NCBI GenBank assembly: GCA_964556225.1
Contig: CAZKVJ010000008.1
Coordinates: 62,001-126,000 of the forward strand
DNA from: CAZKVJ01 sp964556225
GTDB lineage: Bacteria; Actinomycetota; Acidimicrobiia; Acidimicrobiales; Ilumatobacteraceae
Reading direction: 5' to 3'
DNA: 64,000 bases
Position 1 is the stretch's first letter; each line of letters opens with the position of its first letter. Positions 8,775 through 16,076 of the stretch are shown piece by piece. Below the pieces are notes generated by a model. The model had not been told where the DNA came from. It saw only the letters and a program-made list of their open reading frames with translations, and ran no database searches. The translations under genes and the position numbers were made by a program.

Positions 8775-9373
8775 GGCTGCTCCTGACGGAACCCGGCCGG
8801 CGCCGGCCCGCCCCAGTGGTGCGCCTCGAGCAGCTGGCGCTCGCGAGCGCGCATCCGCTCCGTCGCCGCCGGCTCGTCGTGATCCCAGCCGAGCACGTGC
8901 AGCACACCGTGCACCACCAACAGCGCCAGCTCGTCGTCGAGCGTGCCGGCATGTCCGGGCGCCTGATCGAGGGCCACGCTCGGACAGACGACCACGTCGC
9001 CGAGCAGCAGGGGCAGGTCGTCGAGATCGCTCGGCCTGCGACCAGGCGCTCGGTTCGGCCCGCCGGGGCCCGCCGCCGGCTCGGCCACGAGGCCCTCGAC
9101 GACGTCGAGTGGGAACGCCAGCACGTCGGTCGGTCCCGTGCCACCGAGGTGCTCCTCGTTCAGCAGGGCCATCTCGTCCCGGTCGACGAACACGACGGTC
9201 AGCTCGGTGCCGCCGCGCACGCCCTCGTCGACCAGGACCCGCTCGGCGAGCGTGCGCCAACGCCCGAGATCGACCTCGACGTCGTCCTGCTCGTCAGCGC
9301 AGAAGACCTCCGGCTCGCCGTCACCGCCGATCCGGCGTGGCCCGCCGAGGCGCGGCCGGCCCTGGTCATCCAC
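8771..9373 (-). CDS. ybeY: endoribonuclease YbeY (rRNA maturation factor)
   Basis: About 200 residues. The metal site HGVLHVLGWDHD (H-x3-H-x5-H) defines this Zn-dependent RNase, which acts in 16S rRNA maturation and ribosome quality control. It sits between phoH and corC as in most genomes. The start is uncertain: I chose the GTG at 9371-9373, which overlaps the phoH stop by 8 bp. Only the part from about residue 35 (FCADEQDDVEVDLGRW) aligns by eye with the usual fold. An extra Pro/Gly-rich loop (AEPAAGPGGPNRAPGRRPS) precedes the last helices, making it longer than usual (about 150-180 residues). Confidence 0.9.
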   Translation of the reverse strand: MDDQGRPRLGGPRRIGGDGEPEVFCADEQDDVEVDLGRWRTLAERVLVDEGVRGGTELTVVFVDRDEMALLNEEHLGGTGPTDVLAFPLDVVEGLVAEPAAGPGGPNRAPGRRPSDLDDLPLLLGDVVVCPSVALDQAPGHAGTLDDELALLVVHGVLHVLGWDHDEPAATERMRARERQLLEAHHWGGPAPAGFRQEQP

Positions 9374-10328
9374 GTCGTCCCCCGGCGTCGCGCTCGTAGG
9401 CGGCCACGATGTCGGCGACGATGCGGTGACGGACCACGTCAGCCGCACCGAGGTGGACGAAGCCCAAGCCGTCGATGCCGGCGAGCACGCGCTCCAGCCC
9501 GACGAGACCGCTGCGACCGTCGGGCACGTCGACTTGGGTCATGTCGCCCGTGACCACGACGCGCGAGCCGAACCCGATCCTCGTCAGGAACATCTTCATC
9601 TGCTCCGGTGTGGCGTTCTGGGCCTCGTCGAGGATGATGAAGCTGTTGTTGAGGGTGCGGCCGCGCATGAACGCCAACGGGGCCACCTCGATCGTCTGGC
9701 GTTCGAGCAGCCGCTGCGCCCCCTCCGGCTCGAGCATGTCGTACAGCGCGTCGTAGAGCGGGCGCAGGTAGGGGTCGATCTTGGCCGCCAGGTCCCCGGG
9801 CAGGAAGCCGAGCCGCTCGCCGGCCTCGACCGCCGGGCGGGTGAGGATGATCCGCTGCACCTGCTTGCTCTGCAGGGCTTGGACGGCCATCGCCACGGCG
9901 AGCCAGCTCTTGCCGGTGCCCGCCGGGCCGAGCCCGAACGTGATGACGTTGTCGCGGATGGCGTCGATGTAGCGCTTCTGCCCGGCGGTCTTGGGTCGCA
10001 CGGTGCGACCTCGCGGGGCGCGCAGGATGTCCTCGGTGAGCACCGCGCTCGGACGGCCGTCCTCACGCACGATCACGATCGCCCGCTCCAGGCTGGCCAG
10101 ATCGAGGTGCTCACCGCGCTGCAGCAGCAGGACCAGCTCCTCGAGGAGCCGCCCGACCAGGTCGGCCTCCGGGCCGACGATGGCCACCTCGTTGCCACGC
10201 ACGTGCACCGCGGTGTCAGGGAAAGCCTGCTCGATCCGGCGGACGTGCTCGTCACGCGGCCCGAGCAGCGGGGCCATCAGGTGCAGCCCGGGCACCACGA
10301 GGTTGACGGTCGGGGTGGAGGTGGTCAT
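9366..10328 (-). CDS. phoH: PhoH-like ATPase
   Basis: A 320-residue PhoH-family P-loop ATPase. After an N-terminal KH-like region there is Walker A GLGPAGTGKSWLA, ILTRPAVEAGERLGFLPGD, Walker B FIILDEAQNATPEQMKMFLT and sensor VVTGDMTQVD, all characteristic of PhoH. The cellular role is poorly fixed; it is thought to act in RNA metabolism with YbeY. First gene of the operon phoH-ybeY-corC(-SDR). ATG at 10326-10328. Confidence 0.93.
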   Translation of the reverse strand: MTTSTPTVNLVVPGLHLMAPLLGPRDEHVRRIEQAFPDTAVHVRGNEVAIVGPEADLVGRLLEELVLLLQRGEHLDLASLERAIVIVREDGRPSAVLTEDILRAPRGRTVRPKTAGQKRYIDAIRDNVITFGLGPAGTGKSWLAVAMAVQALQSKQVQRIILTRPAVEAGERLGFLPGDLAAKIDPYLRPLYDALYDMLEPEGAQRLLERQTIEVAPLAFMRGRTLNNSFIILDEAQNATPEQMKMFLTRIGFGSRVVVTGDMTQVDVPDGRSGLVGLERVLAGIDGLGFVHLGAADVVRHRIVADIVAAYERDAGGRRG

Positions 10329-10514
10329 GCAGGGATCGCGAAGCAGCGGTGCCGGGGCGTGCGCTCCATCGCCCCACGGTAGCGGGCCCGCGGCCCGGCC
10401 GTGACGGGTGAGAGGTTGTGCAGGTGCACCCTGGCCTTCCGGAGCGAAAACCTGTACGATCCGCGGTCGTCTGGCTACGTCGCGTGGAGTCAGCGACGGA
10501 CGGGAGCAACAACG
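10329..10514. promoter_or_regulatory. divergent promoter region between phoH and the GGDEF/EAL gene
   Basis: 186 bp without coding potential. It contains a small perfect dyad, GTGCA-GG-TGCAC (10418-10429), and on the plus strand an AT-richer patch with a -10-like TACGAT at 10455-10460. GGGAGCAAC (10502-10510) is the likely ribosome site for the GTG at 10515. No binding protein can be named. Confidence 0.35.
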
Positions 10515-12818
10515 GTGCGGCGGGCACTCACGAAGGTGTCGTGGATCATGGTGGCGGTGGGCGTCGCCCTCGGCGCGCTCCACCTCGCCGTACCCGCCCA
10601 CGTCGGACGCGAGGCAGTGTCGCTGGTGTCGGTCGGTCTCCTCGCCGTCGCGCTGGCGGTCGGGCTGTGGGTACACCGGCCGGGTCGCGCCGCCAGCGTT
10701 CCGGCGCTGGTCATGGTGGGTGCCGTCGGGGCGCTGCGAGCACTCTGCGCGCTCGAACCCGCCACCGACGCAGGGACCACGGCGGTGGCGCTCCTCGCCC
10801 TGGCGGTCCAGTGCGGGCTCGTGCTCACGGTGGCGTACCTGATGCGAGCTCGCGGCGTCCCCAATGCCAACGGTGTGCTCGGCGACGCTGCGCTGCTCAC
10901 GCTCGGCGCATGGATCGTGATGTGGGTGACCCTGGTCCAGCCCGCGCTCGAGGCCGGTCAGGGCGCGACCGCCGCCATCGTCGTCGACGGCGCCGGACAG
11001 GCCGTCGCCGTCGTCGTGGTGTTCCTGCTCGCCGTCCTGCTCTACTGCGACACCTCGTACACCCCCTCGCTCTGGTTCCTGTCGTTCGCCGTCGGTGGGG
11101 CGCTCATCGGCGGTCTGCTCGATGCAATCGCCGCCACCGGCCGGGCCGACGTGCCCCACCGCGTCGCCGGCGTGCCGTACGTCGTGGCGGCGCTCCTTGC
11201 CGCCGCGGCGTTCGTGCACCCCTCCATCGCCACGTTCGCCGACCGGGTCACGATGCGCGTGCCGCGGCCGCTCGTCATGCGCCTGGTGGTCACCACGGGC
11301 ACGCTCATCATCCCGGTTCTGGTGCTCGCCGTGAGCGACCCGTCCGACCAAACCGACCGGCTCGTGCGCGTCCTGTCGGCGTCCGTGCTGGCCCTCGCGG
11401 TGATGGTGCGCGTCGTCCAGGCCGTGCAGGCCAACGCCCGCGCGCAGCAGGAGCTGGTCCGAACCGCCCAGACGGACCCCCTCACCCGGCTCCCCAACCG
11501 CGCCCTGCTGCTCGAGCACATCGCCGAGGCGCTCACCGCCTCGTGGCGGACGAACGCCAAGCCGACCGTGCTGTTCGTCGACGTCGACCGGTTCAAGAAC
11601 ATCAACGACAGCCTCGGCCACGCCGCCGGCGACGCCGTGCTCGCCACCATCGCCCAGCGCCTCGTGAGCACCCTGCCGGCGCGAGCCGTGGTGGGAAGGA
11701 TCTCGGGTGACGAGTTCGTGGTGCTGGACGGCGGCACGAACAACGCCGGCGAGTCGACGGTGCTCGCCAAGCGGGTCCTCGACGTGTTCCGCGAGCCGAT
11801 CCCGCTGCGCCAGGGCGACGTCTTCGTGACGGCCAGCATCGGTGTGGCGACGGCCGACCCGTCGGCCAACACCACGGCGGCCGACCTGCTGCGCCACGCC
11901 GACACCGCGATGTACCGCGCGAAGGATGCCGGCCGGAACTGCTTCAGCCTGTTCGACGAGTCGCTCCTGGAGAAGGTCACCCACCGGCTGACCGTGGGGA
12001 ACGCGCTGCACCGCGCGGTCCAGCGCCACGAGCTGCGGCTGTTCCACCAGCCGATCATCGACGTCGCGGTCGGCGAGGTGATCGGCTTCGAGGCGCTCAT
12101 GCGCTGGGAGCGCTCCGACGGCACCCTCGTGTCACCGGCGGAGTTCATCCCGATCGCCGAGGAGAACGGGACCATCGCGGCGATGGGCCGGTGGGCGCTG
12201 CTCGAGGCGCTCACCGACCTGCGCCAGTGGATCGACGAGGGGGTCTGCAGCCCGCACGCCACCATGTCGGTGAACGTCTCGCCGCGCCAGCTGCACGAGC
12301 GGGACTCCCAGACGAACCGTCTCAACTTCTGCGACATCGTGCAGGACGCGCTGAACCGTGCCCGGATCCCGGCCGGACAGCTGTGGCTCGAGGTCACGGA
12401 GAACGTGATGATCACCCAACCCGACGAGGCTCTCACCGTGCTGCGCGACGTCCGTGCGCTCGGGGTCCGGGTCGCGCTCGACGACTTCGGCACCGGCTAC
12501 TCCTCGCTGTCGCTGCTCCAACGGTTCCCGATCCAGCGGATCAAGATCGACCGCACCTTCGTGAACGACGTCGCCGACGACCCGGGGGCCCGCTCGCTGG
12601 TCCGCACGATCGTCGCCATGGGCGCCGCCCTCGGGCTCGACCTCGTGGCCGAGGGGGTCGAGAGCATCCGCCAGCTCCAGGCCCTCAGCGAGCTCGGCTG
12701 CTCCAAGGCGCAGGGGTACCTCATCAGCCACCCCGTCCCGCCGGACGCCATGCGCTCCACCGTCGCGGCGCTCGACCGCATCGGCTCGTGGTCGAGCTTC
12801 CGCATCTCCCGCAACTGA
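10515..12818 (+). CDS. membrane-bound GGDEF-EAL diguanylate cyclase/phosphodiesterase
   Basis: A 767-residue c-di-GMP enzyme. Roughly residues 8-300 are hydrophobic, about 8-10 membrane helices of an undefined sensory domain. The GGDEF domain (about 317-480) has DPLTRLPNR, DVDRFKNIND and an SGDEF active-site loop (397-401), which is compatible with activity. The EAL domain (about 495-755) keeps the catalytic set: EAL (526-528), VNVSPRQL, WLEVTEN, DDFGTGYSS, IKIDRTF and AEGVES. Both activities may therefore be present. I took the GTG at 10515 because it follows a GGGAG ribosome site and gives a positively charged start before helix 1; the frame is open upstream to 10401. Confidence 0.92.
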   Translation: MRRALTKVSWIMVAVGVALGALHLAVPAHVGREAVSLVSVGLLAVALAVGLWVHRPGRAASVPALVMVGAVGALRALCALEPATDAGTTAVALLALAVQCGLVLTVAYLMRARGVPNANGVLGDAALLTLGAWIVMWVTLVQPALEAGQGATAAIVVDGAGQAVAVVVVFLLAVLLYCDTSYTPSLWFLSFAVGGALIGGLLDAIAATGRADVPHRVAGVPYVVAALLAAAAFVHPSIATFADRVTMRVPRPLVMRLVVTTGTLIIPVLVLAVSDPSDQTDRLVRVLSASVLALAVMVRVVQAVQANARAQQELVRTAQTDPLTRLPNRALLLEHIAEALTASWRTNAKPTVLFVDVDRFKNINDSLGHAAGDAVLATIAQRLVSTLPARAVVGRISGDEFVVLDGGTNNAGESTVLAKRVLDVFREPIPLRQGDVFVTASIGVATADPSANTTAADLLRHADTAMYRAKDAGRNCFSLFDESLLEKVTHRLTVGNALHRAVQRHELRLFHQPIIDVAVGEVIGFEALMRWERSDGTLVSPAEFIPIAEENGTIAAMGRWALLEALTDLRQWIDEGVCSPHATMSVNVSPRQLHERDSQTNRLNFCDIVQDALNRARIPAGQLWLEVTENVMITQPDEALTVLRDVRALGVRVALDDFGTGYSSLSLLQRFPIQRIKIDRTFVNDVADDPGARSLVRTIVAMGAALGLDLVAEGVESIRQLQALSELGCSKAQGYLISHPVPPDAMRSTVAALDRIGSWSSFRISRN

Positions 12819-12880
12819 TTCCCCCACCGCATCCGACCGGGGCGAGGGAGTGGGGACGGTGTGGCCTATCGTCGTGGGCC

Positions 12881-14071
12881 GTGCCCGACGACCGAACGCG
12901 ACCGGGGCTGCACCCGGAGAGCCTCGCCATCACCGCCGGGCGTGAGGAGGCGGGCGCCTCGCTCGCCCCAGTGCTGTGGACCACCAGCACGTGGAGCTCC
13001 GAGAGCCTCGACGATGCCCGGCGCCGGGCCACATCCGCCCGACCCAGCGCGTTCTACAGCCGGTACGCCAACCCCACGGTGCGCTCGTTCGAGGACGCCA
13101 TCGCGCAGCTCGAGGGGGCGGAGGCGGCGCTGGCGTTCGCGTCCGGCATGGGGGCGGTGGCGTCGACGGTCCTCGCCCTGTGCTCCTCGGGTGACCACGT
13201 CGTCGCCCAGCGCCAGCTCTACGGGGGCACGCTGGCGTTCCTCCAGGGACCCTGCGCCCGGCTGGGGATCGACGTCACGCTGGTCGATGGGACCGTTCCT
13301 GGCGCCTTCACGGCCGCCGTCCGGCCCGGACGAACGATGCTGGTCGTGGCCGAGACGCCATCGAACCCGCGACTGGAGCTGGTCGACCTCGACGAGCTGG
13401 GCGCGATCAGCGGGCCGCTCACGGTGGTGGACTCCACCTTCGCCACGCCGCTCGGCCAGCGCCCGCTCGACCACGGTGTCGACCTGGTGCTGCACTCGGC
13501 CACGAAGGGCATCGCCGGCCACAACGACGCCACCCTCGGCGTGATCGCCGGCGAGCGGGACCTCGTCGATGCCGTGTGGGCCTACTCGGTGCTGCACGGG
13601 GCCGTGCCGTCGCCCCACGACGCGCTCAACGCCTTGCGCGGCCTGCGCACCCTCGGTGTGCGCTTCGCCCACCAGTCCGCCACCGCGCTGCGCCTGGCAC
13701 GGGTCGCGGCGGCCCACCCGAGCGTCGCCGCCGTGTTCCATCCCGGGCTCGACGACCACCCGCAGCGGGCGCTGGCCGCACGCCAGATGACCTCGCCGGG
13801 CACCGTGCTGGCGCTCGAGCTCCATGCGGGGATCGGTGGGGCTGCCCAGCTCCTCGACCACCTGCGACTGGCCCGGGTCGCCACCTCGCTCGGCGGCCCC
13901 GAGACGCTCGCCTGCCATCCGGCCACCACCACCCACGCCAACCTCTCGCCTGCCGAGCAGGCCGAGGTCGGGGTGACACCGGGGCTCATCCGGATCTCGG
14001 TCGGACTGGAGCATCCCGACGACCTCGAGGCGGATCTGGTGGCCGCACTCGACGCCGCGCTCGCGCAGTGA
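12881..14071 (+). CDS. Cys/Met-metabolism PLP enzyme (cystathionine gamma-synthase/lyase family)
   Basis: A 396-residue fold-type I PLP enzyme. YSRYANPTVRSFEDAIAQLE and FASGMGAVASTVLAL give the N-terminal substrate and phosphate region. The PLP-lysine motif is HSATKGIAGHNDATLGVI, and DSTFATPLGQRP supplies the PLP-ring Asp. PSPHDALNALRGLRTLGVR and SVGLEHPDDLEADL are typical of the family end. It could make or split cystathionine or act on methionine (MGL); the sequence alone does not decide. GTG start at 12881; its stop overlaps the GTG of the next hydrolase gene. Confidence 0.88.
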   Translation: MPDDRTRPGLHPESLAITAGREEAGASLAPVLWTTSTWSSESLDDARRRATSARPSAFYSRYANPTVRSFEDAIAQLEGAEAALAFASGMGAVASTVLALCSSGDHVVAQRQLYGGTLAFLQGPCARLGIDVTLVDGTVPGAFTAAVRPGRTMLVVAETPSNPRLELVDLDELGAISGPLTVVDSTFATPLGQRPLDHGVDLVLHSATKGIAGHNDATLGVIAGERDLVDAVWAYSVLHGAVPSPHDALNALRGLRTLGVRFAHQSATALRLARVAAAHPSVAAVFHPGLDDHPQRALAARQMTSPGTVLALELHAGIGGAAQLLDHLRLARVATSLGGPETLACHPATTTHANLSPAEQAEVGVTPGLIRISVGLEHPDDLEADLVAALDAALAQ

Positions 14072-14778
14072 CGGCCGCAGCACCGCCTGCCGTCGTGCTC
14101 GTGCACGGGCTCGGCGGGTCGGCAGCGACGATGGCCCCGCTGGCCGACGCGCTCCGCCGCGCCGGCGTGACCGCGGCCACGCTCACCTTGGCCGGCCACG
14201 GCCTGCGCCCCGAGTCGCTGCGCACGATCGGGTGGGACGACTGGGCGGCGACGGTCGCCGAGACCATCGAGCGCTGCGCAGCGCAGGCCGGCGCGGTGGT
14301 CGTGGTCGGACAGTCCATGGGTGGCACGCTCGCCCTCGGCGCCGTGCTGTCCGGCGCGGCGGTGCGCGCCGTGGCGTGCATCAACACCCCCGTCGTGCCG
14401 GCCGACCCGGAGGCGCTGGCGATGCTGCCACCCGACGCCGAGCTGGTCGACGTCGGGCCCGCCGACCTCGCCGACCCCGACGCGGCCGAGGACGGCTACC
14501 GCCAGCTCCCCGCCCGAGCGCTGCGCGAGATGGCGCGAGGCACCGCCGCCGTGCACGCCCGCCTGCCCGAGGTGACCGTGCCGGTGCTCGTGGTCACCAG
14601 CCGCCACGACGCCGTCGTGGACCCGTGGAACGGCGACGAGCTGGCCCGGCTCGCCGCCGGCCCCGTGACACGCGTGATGCTGGAGCGCAGCGCCCACGTC
14701 GCCACGCTCGACCTCGACCGCGATCGGCTCGCCGCAGCCGTGCTGCAGCTCGTCAGCGACGTGACGTCATCGCAGTGA
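14068..14778 (+). CDS. alpha/beta hydrolase (esterase/lipase-like)
   Basis: A 236-residue hydrolase. Oxyanion motif VLVHGLGGS near the N-terminus, nucleophile elbow GQSMGG, acid in TSRHDAVVDP and His in RSAHVATLD. Size and pattern fit the monoacylglycerol lipase / carboxylesterase group. It is coupled to the preceding PLP gene by a GTGA overlap, but no shared pathway is apparent. Confidence 0.82.
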   Translation: MTAAAPPAVVLVHGLGGSAATMAPLADALRRAGVTAATLTLAGHGLRPESLRTIGWDDWAATVAETIERCAAQAGAVVVVGQSMGGTLALGAVLSGAAVRAVACINTPVVPADPEALAMLPPDAELVDVGPADLADPDAAEDGYRQLPARALREMARGTAAVHARLPEVTVPVLVVTSRHDAVVDPWNGDELARLAAGPVTRVMLERSAHVATLDLDRDRLAAAVLQLVSDVTSSQ

Positions 14779-14866
14779 GCGCGGCGCGAGGCGCCGGCGG
14801 AGCCCGTCGACGGCACCGGCCACGGTGGCCTCGAGGTCGCGGTCGAGGAGCGACGGGGGCGGCGGG

Positions 14867-15364
14867 TCAGCAGCCGACGGCGCGCACGAGGGGGACGGCT
14901 TCGGCGATGCCGCGCACGTACACCGGACCGAGATCCTCGTAGCGCACGCCGGGCACCACGCCCGCCTCCGCCGCCAGGACACCGGAGCACAGGGTCTCCC
15001 CCGGTCCGGCGAGGTCCGCGATGCGCGACGCCAGGTTCACGTCGCGTCCGACGATGTCGTCCGCCCGTCGCCGGGGGGTGCCCCAGTGACCGCCGATGCG
15101 CACCCACAGCGGCACGCCGTGCACGCTCACCCCGTCGAAGCGACGCTGCAGCGCCACGCAGGTCATCACCGCATCGAGCGCATCGCCGAACCAGAGCAGC
15201 AGCCCGTCGCCGAGCTCTTTCACCACCCGCGCCGAGGGCGGCAGCACCTCACGGACCAGGCCGTCCTGGCGCTCGAGCAGCGCCAGCGCAACGTCGTCGC
15301 CCTGCACGTCGGTGACCTGCGTGAAGCCCACGATGTCGGTGAAGACGATGGCGCCACTGGTCAT
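14867..15364 (-). CDS. class III adenylate/guanylate cyclase domain protein
   Basis: 165 residues, a bare class III cyclase homology domain. Metal Asp10 in VFTDIVGFT, Lys49 and metal Asp53 in VVKELGDGLLLWF, and D108/N110/R114 in GRDVNLASR are all present, so it is likely catalytic as a homodimer. There is no membrane or sensor domain. It lies 7 bp downstream of the beta-solenoid gene in the same direction. The frame stops at a TGA at 14867, but a neighbouring frame continues with a protein-like tail (SLLDRDLEATVAGAVDGLRR) to 14767, which hints at a late frameshift. Confidence 0.85.
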   Translation of the reverse strand: MTSGAIVFTDIVGFTQVTDVQGDDVALALLERQDGLVREVLPPSARVVKELGDGLLLWFGDALDAVMTCVALQRRFDGVSVHGVPLWVRIGGHWGTPRRRADDIVGRDVNLASRIADLAGPGETLCSGVLAAEAGVVPGVRYEDLGPVYVRGIAEAVPLVRAVGC

Positions 15365-15371
15365 GCGTGGC

Positions 15372-16052
15372 TCACCGGGCGCTGACGCGGATCGACCCAG
15401 AGGTCGTGCGCACCTCGATGCGCCCGTCCGTGCCGGTGGGACAGTCACACGACACCCGGCCCGATGTGGACTCGAGCACCGCGGCCGGCGCCGAGCCCGC
15501 CGGCACCTCGACGTCGACCCGCCCCGACACGCTGTGCACGTCGACGACCGCACCGGCCCGCGCACCGATCTCGACCGACCCGCTCACCGTGCGGACGACC
15601 GCGCCGCCCGCGTCGCCCACCTCGATCCGCCCCGACACCCCGGAGAGCTCGACGCGTCCGGCCGTGCCGACGGTGATCCGCCCATGCTGCGAGACGGCCC
15701 GGCACGCGCCGTCGCAGCAGCCGATCGTGACCCGCCCGGACGACGAGCGCGCCTCGACGCTGCTGGCCTGCTCGACCTCGATGCGCCCGTTCGACGTGGT
15801 GACGTGCACCGCGCCGGCCGGTCCGTGGACCTCGACCCGCCCGCTCGCCGTGCCCACCGACAGATCCGTCCCCGCCGGGCAGCGGACGCGGACCCGGCTC
15901 GAACCATCACCCTGGGCATCGATGCGGACCGACCCATCGGCGAGCGTCTCGATCTGGCCACCCTCGACACGCACCGCGTCGCCGGCGCCGCACTCGATCG
16001 TCACCCGGCCCGAGCGCGTCGTGACGCTCAGCCGCGGCGGGTTCGACCCCAT
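15372..16052 (-). CDS. DUF4097-like beta-solenoid protein
   Basis: 226 residues, almost entirely an array of short beta repeats of the form T-x-S-G-R-V-x-V every 18-22 residues (for example TTRSGRVTIE, GTASGRVEVH, TTSNGRIEVE, SVSGRVDVEV, TTSGSIRVSA). This matches the DUF4097 / putative adhesin beta-helix family. There is no signal peptide or membrane anchor, so a cytoplasmic location is expected. There is a Cys-rich turn (VTIGCCDGACRAV, about 127-139). First gene of a two-gene unit with the nucleotide cyclase. Function unknown. Confidence 0.75.
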   Translation of the reverse strand: MGSNPPRLSVTTRSGRVTIECGAGDAVRVEGGQIETLADGSVRIDAQGDGSSRVRVRCPAGTDLSVGTASGRVEVHGPAGAVHVTTSNGRIEVEQASSVEARSSSGRVTIGCCDGACRAVSQHGRITVGTAGRVELSGVSGRIEVGDAGGAVVRTVSGSVEIGARAGAVVDVHSVSGRVDVEVPAGSAPAAVLESTSGRVSCDCPTGTDGRIEVRTTSGSIRVSAR

Positions 16053-16076
16053 GTCCGGAGTGTACGGCCCTGATGC

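Noticed and set aside
10401..10514. Longer N-terminus for the GGDEF/EAL protein
   Set aside because: Residues upstream of GTG 10515 read as intergenic sequence, and the ribosome site is at 10502-10510.
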